Shown: positions 30,547-40,483, counted from the first letter of the stretch. The stretch is DNA of 64,000 bases from Alphaproteobacteria bacterium (GCA_030429105.1 JAUIDE010000008.1:16239-80238); one strand, 5' to 3'. Translations and numbers: made by a program. The notes: generated from the letters alone by a model not told the origin.

Positions 30547-30595
30547 CCGCGGAGACCCGCCCGCAACCCGATAATCCGCCAGAAAGGGGATCGTC

Positions 30596-30898
30596 ATGGA
30601 AGTGAATTCAGCACTCGCAAGCCGGCTCTACCAGAACGTCCAGGGCGCGCTCGCCCCCGGAGACGGGAACCGGAAGGCGCGCCCCGGCATGGCCGAGACG
30701 GCGCAGGAGGCGGCGCAGAGCTTCGTCGAGACGCTGCGGGCGGGCGAGGAGACGGCGAAGGCCGGCATGGTCGGCAAGGCCGATCCGCAATCGGTCGTCA
30801 CCGCCCTCGCCAGCGCCGAGCTCGCGGTGCAGAGCGCGATCTCGATCCGCGACCGGGTGGTGGAGAGCTACCAGGAAATCCTGCGGATGCCGGTCTGA
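30596..30898 (+). CDS. fliE: Flagellar hook-basal body complex protein FliE
   Basis: 100 aa; DPQSVVTALASAELAVQSAISIRDRVVESYQEILRMPV. Confidence 0.92.
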   Translation: MEVNSALASRLYQNVQGALAPGDGNRKARPGMAETAQEAAQSFVETLRAGEETAKAGMVGKADPQSVVTALASAELAVQSAISIRDRVVESYQEILRMPV

Positions 30899-30923
30899 CC
30901 CGGCCCTGCGGGGCCGCGCTCCG

Positions 30924-31190
30924 ATGAGTCCGGGCGAAATCATGGACCTGACGAGGGCGATGCTTTGGGTCGCCTTCGTCGTATCGCTGCCGATCCTCCT
31001 GGTCGCGCTCGTCGTCGGCCTCGTGATCGGCCTCTTTCAGGCGCTGACCTCGGTGCAGGAGATGACGCTGACCTTCGTTCCGAAGCTCGCCGCCGTCGCC
31101 GTCACCTTCTGGATCAGCATGGGCTTCATGAGCGAAGCGATCGTCTCCCTCTGGCGCGACTCGCTCATCCCCGTCATCGCAGGAGGCTGA
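30924..31190 (+). CDS. fliQ: Flagellar export protein FliQ
   Basis: 88 aa; two TM; VGLVIGLFQALTSVQEMTLTFVPKL. Confidence 0.95.
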   Translation: MSPGEIMDLTRAMLWVAFVVSLPILLVALVVGLVIGLFQALTSVQEMTLTFVPKLAAVAVTFWISMGFMSEAIVSLWRDSLIPVIAGG

Positions 31191-31194
31191 ACCC

Positions 31195-31953
31195 TTGCCG
31201 CGCGCCGCGCTCCTCGCCCTTCTCCTCCTCGCGGCGCCGTCCGTCTCCGTCGCGGCGCAAAGCCCCGCGGCGGCGACGGCTGCGATCTGCGACGCCTCGG
31301 CGGCGGCGGGGGCGGCCTCCGGCGCGGCGGCGGGCGGCCCGCCCGTCGAGATTCTCCGCGCGCTGACGCGGACGGAGACGGGGCGGCGGCTTGAAGGCGC
31401 GCTCCGCCCCTGGCCCTGGACCGTGAACATGGAGGGCGAGGGCTTCTGGTTCGACAACCGGGAGGAGGCGCTCGCCTTCGTCCGCGCCCGGCACGCCGCG
31501 GGCGCGCGCTCATTCGACATCGGCTGCTTCCAGATCAACTTCCGCTGGCACGGCGAAGCCTTCGAGAGCTTCGAGGAGATGTTCGACCCGGCCGCCAACG
31601 CCGCCTACGCCGTCCGCTTCCTGACCGAGCTGAAGGCGGAGGGGGGGGACTGGCGCGTCGCCGTCGGCAAGTACCATTCGCGCACGCCGGAATTCGCCGG
31701 CCGCTACACCAAGCGCTTCGATTCGATCCTCGCCAGCCTCGACCCGGCGGAGGACCTTCCCGCCCTCGCCGCGCCGCGCATCCTCCTCGCCGCGGCCGGG
31801 GAGGGGGCCGCCTCGCCCGGCGGCCTCTTCATCGCCGGCCCCGCCCATGCCGCGCCGGACCGCGCGCGCTCCAACTGGCGCGGCGGCGTCGCGCTTTCCG
31901 CCCTCTCCGCCGGCGCGCCGCTGCTGCGCGCCGGCCGCCCCCTTTTCGACTAG
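31195..31953 (+). CDS. Exported lytic transglycosylase-like (SLT) protein, TTG start
   Basis: Signal peptide; EILRALTRTETGRR, SFDIGCFQINFRWHG, DPAANAAYAVRFL. Confidence 0.8.
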   Translation: MPRAALLALLLLAAPSVSVAAQSPAAATAAICDASAAAGAASGAAAGGPPVEILRALTRTETGRRLEGALRPWPWTVNMEGEGFWFDNREEALAFVRARHAAGARSFDIGCFQINFRWHGEAFESFEEMFDPAANAAYAVRFLTELKAEGGDWRVAVGKYHSRTPEFAGRYTKRFDSILASLDPAEDLPALAAPRILLAAAGEGAASPGGLFIAGPAHAAPDRARSNWRGGVALSALSAGAPLLRAGRPLFD

Positions 31954-31959
31954 ACGATC

Positions 31960-34035
31960 ATGGACATCTCGAAACTCTACCAGCCGACGATCCTGCTCGC
32001 CCTCGCGCTGCTGGCGGTCATCCTCATGATGATCCTGCCGATGCCGGCATGGGTGCTGGACCTCGGGCTAACCGTCTCCTTCGCGCTCTCCATCCTCGTC
32101 TTCACCAACACGCTCTTCATCCAGCGCCCGCTCGACTTTTCGGCCTTCCCGACGATCCTGCTCGCCTCGCTTATGCTGCGCCTCTCGCTCAACGTTTCCT
32201 CCACCAAGCTCATCATCGGGGAGGGGCATAACGGCACCCATGCCGCGGGCGAGGTGATCGAGGGCTTCGCGATGTTCGTGATGGGGGGCTCGATCTGGCT
32301 CGGCCTCGTCGTCTTCGGCGTGCTGCTGATCGTGAACTTCATCGTCATCACCAAGGGCGCGGGCCGCATGGCCGAGGTCGGCGCGCGCTTCGCGCTGGAC
32401 GGGATGCCGGGCCGGCAGCTCGCCATCGACAGCGACATGGCCGCCGGCGCGATCTCGCACGAGGAGGCGCGGGAGCGGCGCAAGCTGGAGCAGGAGGAGA
32501 CGACCTTCTTCGGCTCGCTCGACGGCGCCTCGAAATTCGTGAAGGGAGACGCGATCGCCGGCCTCCTCATCACCCTTCTGAACCTCGTGATCGGCCTCGC
32601 CATGGGCGTGATCGGGCACGGGATGCCGATCGGCGAGGCGTTCGAGACCTACGCCATCCTCACCGTCGGCGACGGTCTGGTGAGCCAGATCCCGGCCGTC
32701 ATCATGTCCATCGCCGCGGCCCTTCTCCTTTCGAAGGGCGGGGTGCTCGGCTCTGCCGACAAGGCGGTGATCGGGCAGCTCGGCGGGTTTCCCGCCGCGC
32801 TCGCCACGGTGGCGGGGCTCATGACGCTGCTCGCGCTCGTCCCCGGCCTGCCGATGGCGCCCTTCCTGCTCGGCGCCGTCGTTCTCGGCGCCGCCGCCTG
32901 GGCCGGGGCGCGAAAGACGAAGCTCCTCGCCCTCGCCGCGCCGAAAGGCCCCGAGCAGGAGAAGAAGCGCCCGACGGAGAAGCGGGTCGGCGACATGCTC
33001 GACCTCGACGACATCCATGTCGAATTCGCCGCCGACATGGTGGAATCGGTGCTCGACGAGGTCACCGGCCTCGGCAACCGAATCACCAACATGCGCAACC
33101 ACATCATCGGCCTCTACGGCGTCGTGATCCCCGAGATCCGACTGACGGACGATGCGAGCCTCCCCTCCGGCGGCTATGTCATCCGCATCCAGGGCGTTGA
33201 AATGGCGAGGGCGACGCTGAGGCCCGGCCGAGCGCTCGTCCTCCTCGGGGACCAGCCGCATCTCGCCCCGGCGGGGGAGGACGCGGCGGAACCGGTCTAT
33301 GGCGCCCCCGCCCGCTGGATCGCGGAGGAGGAGCAGGAGAACGCCTCCCTCGCCGGCTTCTCCGTCATCACGCCGACCGAAGTGGTGGCGACGCATCTCC
33401 TCGAGATCGTGAAGGCGAATTTCGGGCGGCTCTTCACCCGCCGGGCGCTCCGCAAGCTCCTCGACGAGTTCGTCGCCGTCTCCGACCCGAACCGCGCCGC
33501 CGCGAACCGCCGCCTGCTGGACGAGTTCGTGCCCGACAAGGTGCCGGTCGACCTCCTCCAGGGCGTGCTCAGGCGGCTGCTGGAGGAGCAGGTCTCCGTC
33601 CGCAACCTGCCGCTCATCCTCGAGGCGATCCAGGAGGCGAAGGCCATGGGCGCCGCGCCCGACGCCATCGTGGAGCATGTGCGCCGGCGGCTCGGCTTCC
33701 AGCTTGTCGCGGGTCTCACGGAGCCGGACGGCGCGCTGCCGATGATCCAGCTCCGCCCGGAATGGGAGGAGATCTTCACCCGCCACACCATCGAATCGAC
33801 CGAGGGCGTGCCCGATATCGCGCTCCCGCCCTCCGAGTTCAACCGCCTCGCCGCCTCGGTGGCGGAGAAGGTGGCGGAGGCCGGACGGCTCGGCCGCTAT
33901 CCGGTGATCGCGGTGGGCGCGGCGCGGCGGCGCTTCCTCAAGACGGTGCTGGAGGCGAAGGGCGTTCGGAACGCCGTCCTCTCCTTCGACGAAATCGGCA
34001 CGAATGCGCGGCCCTCGCTGATCGGCGTCGCCTGA
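31960..34035 (+). CDS. flhA: Flagellar biosynthesis protein FlhA
   Basis: 691 aa; FPTILLASLMLRLSLNVSSTKLII, KGAGRMAEVGARFALDGMPG. Confidence 0.97.
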   Translation: MDISKLYQPTILLALALLAVILMMILPMPAWVLDLGLTVSFALSILVFTNTLFIQRPLDFSAFPTILLASLMLRLSLNVSSTKLIIGEGHNGTHAAGEVIEGFAMFVMGGSIWLGLVVFGVLLIVNFIVITKGAGRMAEVGARFALDGMPGRQLAIDSDMAAGAISHEEARERRKLEQEETTFFGSLDGASKFVKGDAIAGLLITLLNLVIGLAMGVIGHGMPIGEAFETYAILTVGDGLVSQIPAVIMSIAAALLLSKGGVLGSADKAVIGQLGGFPAALATVAGLMTLLALVPGLPMAPFLLGAVVLGAAAWAGARKTKLLALAAPKGPEQEKKRPTEKRVGDMLDLDDIHVEFAADMVESVLDEVTGLGNRITNMRNHIIGLYGVVIPEIRLTDDASLPSGGYVIRIQGVEMARATLRPGRALVLLGDQPHLAPAGEDAAEPVYGAPARWIAEEEQENASLAGFSVITPTEVVATHLLEIVKANFGRLFTRRALRKLLDEFVAVSDPNRAAANRRLLDEFVPDKVPVDLLQGVLRRLLEEQVSVRNLPLILEAIQEAKAMGAAPDAIVEHVRRRLGFQLVAGLTEPDGALPMIQLRPEWEEIFTRHTIESTEGVPDIALPPSEFNRLAASVAEKVAEAGRLGRYPVIAVGAARRRFLKTVLEAKGVRNAVLSFDEIGTNARPSLIGVA

Positions 34036-34037
34036 TC

Positions 34038-34880
34038 ATGGAGGGGATCGACCCCGCCTCCTCGGAGACGATGCGGCTCTTCGCGCTGCTCGGCCAGCTC
34101 TTCGCCTTCTCCGAGGCGGAGATCAACGCGCTCGTCGCCGTCTTCGCGCGCGTCGGCGCCGTCGCCGCGCTTCTGCCCGGGTTCGGGGAGATGCTCGCCC
34201 CGGCGCGGGTGCGGCTCGTCGCCGCCATCGCCTTCACCGCGCTCGTCTGGCCGACCATCCTGCCCGGGCTCGACATCCCGACCGCGCCGCCCGTCGGCCA
34301 GACGGCGGAGCCGGGACTCGCCCTTGGCCGCCTGATCCTGGCGGAGACGGCCTCGGGCCTCGCGCTCGGCATCGCGATCCGCTTCTTCGTCTTCGCCCTG
34401 CAGCTCGCCGGCGCGATGGCCGCGCAGGCGACCTCGGTGGCGCAGATCTTCGGCGGCGGCGCGACGCCGGACCCGATGCCGGCCATCGGCAACATCCTCG
34501 TCGTCGCCGGCATCGCGCTCGTGCTCGCCTCGGGCCTCCATGTGAAGGCGACGGCCGCCATGATCGGCTCCTACGAGGTGTTCCCCTTCGGCGTCTTCCC
34601 GGTCGCCGGCGATCTCGCCGAATGGGGCGTCAGCCGCGCCGCTTCGGCCTTCGGCCTCGCCTTCACGCTGGCCGCGCCCTTCCTCGTCGCCGCGCTCGTC
34701 TACAACGTGGCGCTCGGCGCGATAAACCGGGCGATGCCGCAGCTTATGGTCGCCTTCGTCGGCGCGCCGGCGATCACGGCGGGCGCGCTGCTCTTCCTCC
34801 TCCTCTGCGCGCCGGCAATGCTTCTGCACTGGTCCGGCATGCTTGACGAGGCGCTCGCCGCGCCGTTCCGGGGGCGCTGA
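34038..34880 (+). CDS. fliR: Flagellar biosynthetic protein FliR
   Basis: Multi-TM, between flhA and flhB; ETASGLALGIAIRFFVFALQLAG. Confidence 0.92.
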   Translation: MEGIDPASSETMRLFALLGQLFAFSEAEINALVAVFARVGAVAALLPGFGEMLAPARVRLVAAIAFTALVWPTILPGLDIPTAPPVGQTAEPGLALGRLILAETASGLALGIAIRFFVFALQLAGAMAAQATSVAQIFGGGATPDPMPAIGNILVVAGIALVLASGLHVKATAAMIGSYEVFPFGVFPVAGDLAEWGVSRAASAFGLAFTLAAPFLVAALVYNVALGAINRAMPQLMVAFVGAPAITAGALLFLLLCAPAMLLHWSGMLDEALAAPFRGR

Positions 34881-35974
34881 TGGCGGAGGAAGAAGACAGC
34901 TCCTCGGGCGAAAAGACCCATGAGCCGACGCAACAGAAGCTGGATGACGCGCGAAAGCGCGGCGACATCGCCAAGTCGAACGACATCTCGGCCGCAGCCG
35001 CCTATTTCGGCCTTCTCGCCGGGCTCGGCCTCTTCGGCGCCGCCGCCGTCTCCTCTTCTGGGTCGACCCTCGCCGCCTATCTCGCGCGGGCGGAGACGCT
35101 GGCGCCGCGGCATCTCTCGATGGGCGGCGGCGCGCTCTCGCTCGGCATGGCGTCGGAGGCGGTGGCCGGGCTCGTTCCGCTCTTCGCCCTGCCGTTCCTC
35201 CTCGTCGTCGTCGCCCTGTTCGCGCAGCAGGCCCTCGTCTTCGCGCCGGAGAAGCTGGAGCCGAAATTCAGCCGCATCTCCCTGATCGCGAACGCGAAGA
35301 ACAAGTTCGGGCCGACCGGCCTCTTCGAGTTCGCGAAGTCGGCGGTGAAGCTTCTCATCATCGCCGCGCTGCTCGCTATCTTCCTCGCCAACGAGGCGGA
35401 CCGGGTGATCGGACTCGTCCGGGCGGAGCCGGCGATGGTGGCGGCGGAAATGTCCCGCCTCGCCTTTTCGCTCCTCGTCCAGATCGCCGTCGTCGTGGCG
35501 GCGGTTTCGGCGGTGGATTATCTCTGGCAGCGGTTCGACCATGCGCGGAAGCTCCGCATGTCCTACCAGGAGATGCGGGACGAGGCGAAGAACGCCGAAG
35601 GCGACCCGATGCTGAAGTCCCAGCGCCGGCGCCGGGCGGAGGAGATCGCGACCAACCGGATGATGCACGACGTGCCGAAGGCCGCCGTCGTGATCGTAAA
35701 CCCCACCCACTACGCCGTCGCCCTGAAATGGGACCGGAGCATGGGCGGCGCGCCCGTCGTCGTGGCGAAGGGCGTGGACGGCGTCGCGCTCCGCATCCGC
35801 GAGACGGCGGAGCGCGCGGGCGTCCCGATCCGGCACGATCCGCCGACGGCCCGCGCGCTGGAGGCGACGACGGAGATCGGGCGGGAGATCGAGCCCACGC
35901 ATTACCAGGCCGTCGCCGCGGCGATCCGCTTCGCCGAGGCGATGCGGAAGCGCGCGAAGGAACAGGGCCGATGA
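34880..35974 (+). CDS. flhB: Flagellar biosynthesis protein FlhB
   Basis: EEEDSSSGEKTHEPTQQKLDDARKRGDIAKS; autocleavage VNPTHYAVAL. Confidence 0.96.
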   Translation: MAEEEDSSSGEKTHEPTQQKLDDARKRGDIAKSNDISAAAAYFGLLAGLGLFGAAAVSSSGSTLAAYLARAETLAPRHLSMGGGALSLGMASEAVAGLVPLFALPFLLVVVALFAQQALVFAPEKLEPKFSRISLIANAKNKFGPTGLFEFAKSAVKLLIIAALLAIFLANEADRVIGLVRAEPAMVAAEMSRLAFSLLVQIAVVVAAVSAVDYLWQRFDHARKLRMSYQEMRDEAKNAEGDPMLKSQRRRRAEEIATNRMMHDVPKAAVVIVNPTHYAVALKWDRSMGGAPVVVAKGVDGVALRIRETAERAGVPIRHDPPTARALEATTEIGREIEPTHYQAVAAAIRFAEAMRKRAKEQGR

Positions 35975-36405
35975 CGCCGGAAGCGGCCGGCCGCCTCGTC
36001 GCGCTTGCGGCGCAGGCGAAGCTCAGGGACCTCGCCGCACTCGCCGCACTCCGCCGCCGCGACAGCGCGCTCCTCGCCGCATCGGCGGAACTGGAGGCGG
36101 CGGCGCGGGAGGAGGCGGCGGCAGCGGCCGAGGGCGGCCTCGCCGCGCAGGCCGCGTTGGACTCCTTCCGCGCCGCGGTCCGTCTCCGCCGGACCGAGAT
36201 CGCGGCGCGGCGGCAGGCCCTCGCTCCGGACCTCCTGGCGGCGGAACGCGCCGCCGCGGCCGCAGCGGGCCGCGAACAGGCGGCAGAACGCCTCTTCCGG
36301 GAGGCGCGCGCGGCGCGGCGGGCGGACGAGGCGCGAAAGGAGGAGCGGGAAAGGCCGCCGCCCCGTCGCCGCAACGCCGTTTCCGCACCGGTTCCGGCGC
36401 CTTGA
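35971..36405 (+). CDS. Coiled-coil hypothetical protein, FliJ-like candidate
   Basis: 144 aa Ala/Arg/Glu-rich helical ORF overlapping flhB stop. Confidence 0.55.
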   Translation: MTPEAAGRLVALAAQAKLRDLAALAALRRRDSALLAASAELEAAAREEAAAAAEGGLAAQAALDSFRAAVRLRRTEIAARRQALAPDLLAAERAAAAAAGREQAAERLFREARAARRADEARKEERERPPPRRRNAVSAPVPAP

Positions 36406-36643
36406 GACGGCGTCGCGAGAGGCGTTCCCCGCGCTCGCGGCCTCTGCTAGCGTTCCGCGGGAGCGGGGCGGAGGGGCGCCCGGTTCCGGGGGAGCGGGGG
36501 GCGGCGCACGGCGCCCCGGGGCGCACGAAGCGGGCGTTCCGGAATCTCGCCGCTGAAAGAAGGTGTTGTTAGAGAGTCTTCAAGTGGTGTAGGCTGCAGA
36601 AGGCGCGGCGTGACGCCGCCCTTGGGGCGGCGAACACGGACGG

Positions 36644-37300
36644 ATGAAACGGAGAACCGGAATGTCACGTTTTTTCAGAATGCTGGGCGCCGCCGCGGCG
36701 ATCCTGTCTCTCGGCCTCGTCATGACCGCCGCGGCCCAGGAAGTCGAGGAGGGCGACGAGGAGGTGGAGCGCTACGTCCTCGCCCCGGGCGACCGGATCG
36801 ACATTTCGGTGCTCGAGGATCCGTCGCTGAACCGGCAGGCGCTGGTTCTGCCGGACGGCCGCATCTCCCTCCCGATCGCGGGCACGCTCCGCGCCACCGG
36901 CAAGACCCCGGAACAGCTCGCCGCGGAGGTGCAGGGCCGGCTCGCCAGCATCTTCGTCGCGCCGCCGACTGTCACCGTCTCGGCCGTCGGCCTCGGCGCG
37001 CTCGGGGCCGAGCCGGAGCCGCAATCGCTGATCTACGTTCTCGGCGAGGTGCGCTCTCCCGGCGCCGTGCCGTTCGACGAGGAGACGCCGCTGACCGTGG
37101 TGCAGACCCTCGCCCTCGTCGGCGGGCCGGCGCCCTTCGCGGCGCGCAAGCGGATCCAGATCCACCGCGAGGTGGACGGGATGAAGACGGTGGAACTCTT
37201 CGACTATGACGCGCTCGAGACCGGGCGGTCGACCGAGGTCGGCCCCCTGCTCGGCGACGGCGACGTCATCATCGTGCCTGAACGCAGCCTCTTCGACTGA
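36644..37300 (+). CDS. Polysaccharide biosynthesis/export (Wza-like) protein
   Basis: Signal peptide; YVLAPGDRIDISVLEDPSLNRQALVLPDGRISLPIAG; SLBB-like YVLGEVRSPGAVPF. Confidence 0.9.
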   Translation: MKRRTGMSRFFRMLGAAAAILSLGLVMTAAAQEVEEGDEEVERYVLAPGDRIDISVLEDPSLNRQALVLPDGRISLPIAGTLRATGKTPEQLAAEVQGRLASIFVAPPTVTVSAVGLGALGAEPEPQSLIYVLGEVRSPGAVPFDEETPLTVVQTLALVGGPAPFAARKRIQIHREVDGMKTVELFDYDALETGRSTEVGPLLGDGDVIIVPERSLFD

Positions 37301-37313
37301 GGCGCAAGCCCCG

Positions 37314-38513
37314 ATGCCATCCACCGGCGCCGAAACCCGCGCGCGCTGGCGCCGCCTCTTCGCCGGGGCGGCGCTGGCTTCGCTCGCCTGCGGCGCGGCC
37401 AGCGCGGACGGCTGGACCATTTCCGGCGCCCTCTCGCAGCGCTTCGGCGCAGACAGCAACCTTACCCTCTCGCAAGGGGGCGACGACCCCACCTTCAGCT
37501 CGACGACGACCGGCAACGTCTCCTTCTCCAGCGCGACCCCGCGCACGTCGCTGAGCGTCACTCCCGGCTTTCGGGCGACGCGGTTCGTCGGCGAAGGCGG
37601 CCGGAACCAGATCACCCCGAGCTTTGGCGGCGGCCTCTCGCATCGCGTCGGGTCGCTCGACCTCAGCAGCGGCCTCTCGCTCGACATCCGGCCGACCGTC
37701 TTTTCCGAACTGGAGGAAGTCGACGACGGCTCCACCGATCTCGACGTCATCCAGCGGAACGCCACCTCGATCAGCGTGCGCGCCTCCGCCGGCGCGGCCT
37801 ACCGGATCGACTCGCGCAACCGGTTCAACCTCGGCTCGAACCTCTCGCTCAGGCGCTTCACCGACGATGCGGACACGCTTACGCCCAGCACCACGATCGG
37901 CGCGAGCGGCGGCTTCTCCCACAGCGTCACCGACTTGACGTCGCTCAGCCTGAACGCCGGGCTGAGCCGCGTCACCTTCGGCGGGACCAACGATTCGGAA
38001 TCGGTCACGGCCAGTTTCGGCGGCGGCGTCAGCACCTCGATCAATCCCGGCTTCAGCTTCGGCGGCCAGATCGGGCTCAACTATTCAGAGACGACGCGAC
38101 CCAACGCCGATGACAGCAGCCGCCTCGGCTTCAGCTTCTCGGCGAACGCCGGCTACGCCGTGAACGAGGCCACGCGCCTCTCCTTCAGCGCGAGCCAGTC
38201 GCTCCAGGCCGGCGCCACCGGCGAGCTGCAGGACCGGCTGCGGGTCAACATGGGCCTCGGCCACAGCATAAACCCGCGCGAGAACGTCTCGTTCTCCCTC
38301 GGCCTGTCGCGGCAGAGCCTCGCATCGACGCTGGGCGGCGGCGGCTCCGGCTCCACCCTCGTGCAGACGAGCCTCGGCTATCAGATCGCGCTCACGCCGG
38401 ACATCAACGCCGGCCTGAACTACAGCCTCCGGCTGCAGCCGGAGGACAGCCTCGATTCCGCGTCGCACAGGCTTTTCTTCACGATCTCGAAAGCCTTCAC
38501 GCTCCAACGCTGA
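37314..38513 (+). CDS. Outer-membrane beta-barrel protein of exopolysaccharide locus
   Basis: 399 aa, signal peptide, alternating hydrophobic strands, C-terminal aromatic-rich strand. Confidence 0.7.
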   Translation: MPSTGAETRARWRRLFAGAALASLACGAASADGWTISGALSQRFGADSNLTLSQGGDDPTFSSTTTGNVSFSSATPRTSLSVTPGFRATRFVGEGGRNQITPSFGGGLSHRVGSLDLSSGLSLDIRPTVFSELEEVDDGSTDLDVIQRNATSISVRASAGAAYRIDSRNRFNLGSNLSLRRFTDDADTLTPSTTIGASGGFSHSVTDLTSLSLNAGLSRVTFGGTNDSESVTASFGGGVSTSINPGFSFGGQIGLNYSETTRPNADDSSRLGFSFSANAGYAVNEATRLSFSASQSLQAGATGELQDRLRVNMGLGHSINPRENVSFSLGLSRQSLASTLGGGGSGSTLVQTSLGYQIALTPDINAGLNYSLRLQPEDSLDSASHRLFFTISKAFTLQR

Positions 38514-38650
38514 AAGGCCGGCGCCCTCATGTCGCAGGGGGAGAGGCGAATTGCAGGGCGGGCGCGGTTGCGACATAAGGGCTTGGGGGGTGGCCATGTG
38601 GAATCCGGCGTCGAAAGGCGTGGCTCTGTCGCGTAGCGAGGTATGCAGGC

Positions 38651-40096
38651 GTGTCTGATCCGGCTCCGGGCCCATCGGCGTCAGTCGATGGCGGCCGCAA
38701 GTCCTCGGTCGCGATCGTGCCCGGCCTTGTCGGCCTCCTCGACGCGTTCCTGCTCGGCCTCTGCGCGCTGCTCACCTATCGCCGGCTCGTGATCTTCTCG
38801 CACGAGACGGTGGACATCTATGTCGCCACGACCTTCTTCGTCTGCTTCCTCGCGCTCTTTCTCTTCCAGCGCGCGGGGCTCTACGAGATAGACGCGATCA
38901 TGCGCCCGCTGCGCTTTTCGGACACGGTGATCGCCGCGATCGCGACATCCGTCCTCTTCTTCCTCAGCATCGTGGTCGCGCTCCGGGCCGGCGCCGGTTT
39001 GAGCTTCACCTGGCTCCTCGCCTTTGCGGGCTCGGGCGTCGTCGTGCTGATCACCGCGCGGATGCTGGTCTACCTGTTCCTTCTCCGGCTCTCGCGGAAG
39101 GAGCTCATCGGCCGCACCCTCGTCGTCTACGGGGACGGCGAGCAGGCGCGCCGGTTCCTGAAGCGGATCGACGAGGTCCGCCCCTATTTCACCGTGGTGC
39201 GCGGCGTCTACGCCGATGCGGGCGAGCAGGCGCCGACCGAGGTCGCGGGCCGCCCCGTCCTCGGCGGAACGGACAGGCTTCTGCGGGACGTGCGCGCCGG
39301 CTGGATCGACGACGTCGTCATCGCCCTGCCCTGGAGCGAGGACCTCGAACTGGCGCGCATCGTCGAGCGGCTGAAGGAGCTGCCCGTCAACGTCCACATC
39401 GCGAGCGACCTTGTGGGCTTCCGGCTCCGGTTCCGCCCCGTCCTCGGCTCGCTCCAGCAACTCTCGATGTTCGAGGTGGAGCGGCGGCCCATCGCCGGCT
39501 GGAGCTCGCTGCTGAAGGCGCTGGAGGATTATCTCTTCGCCGGGCTCGCCCTGCTCTTCCTCAGCCCGCTTCTGCTGATCGTCGCCATCGCGATCAAGAT
39601 CGACGACCCGAAAGGCCCCGTCTTCTTCATGCAGAAGCGGCTCGGCTTCAACAACCGGCCCTTCGAGATCTACAAGTTCCGCTCCATGTATCACAACCGG
39701 CCGGACGAAGCGGTCGTCCGCCAGGCGACGAAGGGCGACCCACGGGTGACCCGCGTCGGCCGCATCATCCGCGCCACGTCGATCGACGAGCTGCCGCAGC
39801 TCTTCAACGTCCTGAACGGAACCATGTCCCTCGTCGGCCCGCGACCCCACGCGCTCGACCATAACGAGGAATACGGCAGGCAGATCCGCGGCTACTTCAC
39901 CCGTCACAAGGTCAAGCCGGGGATCACCGGCTGGGCGCAGGTGAACGGGCTGCGCGGAGAGACCGAGGATATCGCGAAGATGGAGGCCCGCATCCGGCAT
40001 GACATATACTATGCCGAGAACTGGTCCCTCCTCTTCGATATTAGAATCCTTGTGATGACGGCGCTGGTGGTGTTCTTCCAGAAATCGGCTTATTGA
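38651..40096 (+). CDS. Undecaprenyl-phosphate sugar phosphotransferase (polyprenyl glycosylphosphotransferase)
   Basis: KFRSMYHNR, DELPQLFNVLNGTMSLVGPRPHA, KPGITGWAQVNGLRGET. Confidence 0.93.
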   Translation: MSDPAPGPSASVDGGRKSSVAIVPGLVGLLDAFLLGLCALLTYRRLVIFSHETVDIYVATTFFVCFLALFLFQRAGLYEIDAIMRPLRFSDTVIAAIATSVLFFLSIVVALRAGAGLSFTWLLAFAGSGVVVLITARMLVYLFLLRLSRKELIGRTLVVYGDGEQARRFLKRIDEVRPYFTVVRGVYADAGEQAPTEVAGRPVLGGTDRLLRDVRAGWIDDVVIALPWSEDLELARIVERLKELPVNVHIASDLVGFRLRFRPVLGSLQQLSMFEVERRPIAGWSSLLKALEDYLFAGLALLFLSPLLLIVAIAIKIDDPKGPVFFMQKRLGFNNRPFEIYKFRSMYHNRPDEAVVRQATKGDPRVTRVGRIIRATSIDELPQLFNVLNGTMSLVGPRPHALDHNEEYGRQIRGYFTRHKVKPGITGWAQVNGLRGETEDIAKMEARIRHDIYYAENWSLLFDIRILVMTALVVFFQKSAY

Positions 40097-40216
40097 TCAG
40101 CTGTTGCGCGCTGATCGCGCGTTGCATTCAGCCGAAATTGTTTACCGTTCGTTTGCTAAGTGCGGTCTCCCGAATTTCGCATGCGCGGCGAGCCCGCGCT
40201 GTCACGGAGATCAGCC

Positions 40217-40483
40217 ATGTCCAACCCCTTCGATTCCCGCGCAGCCTCCCTCTCCGGCCCGGGCCTCGACTATGCGCCGGTCGCCCCGTCGAACACCGCG
40301 GCGCTGCCCGACGTCGCCATCGCGCTCTATGTCGAGGCGGGCGGCGCGGTGCGCTTCGTGAGCCAGAAGGGCGCGACGCGGACGGTGACGGTCCCCGATT
40401 ACGGCTGGGTGCTCTGCGGCGTCCGGCAGGTGCTGGCGACCGGAACGACCGCCGGCGGGATCCATGCCGTCGTCGTCAGCTGA
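40217..40483 (+). CDS. Spike base protein, RCAP_rcc01079 (RcGTA head spike)-like
   Basis: 88 aa MSNPFDSRAASLSGPGLDYAPVAPSNTAALPDVAIALYVEAGGAVRFVSQKGATRTVTVPDYGWVLCGVRQVLATGTTAGGIHAVVVS; recalled family pattern. Confidence 0.75.
   Translation: MSNPFDSRAASLSGPGLDYAPVAPSNTAALPDVAIALYVEAGGAVRFVSQKGATRTVTVPDYGWVLCGVRQVLATGTTAGGIHAVVVS

Noticed and set aside
40097-40216. Possible CtrA/GTA-regulator site upstream of the spike-base gene
   Set aside because: TTTACCGTTCGTTTGCTAAG does not fit a known consensus well enough to call
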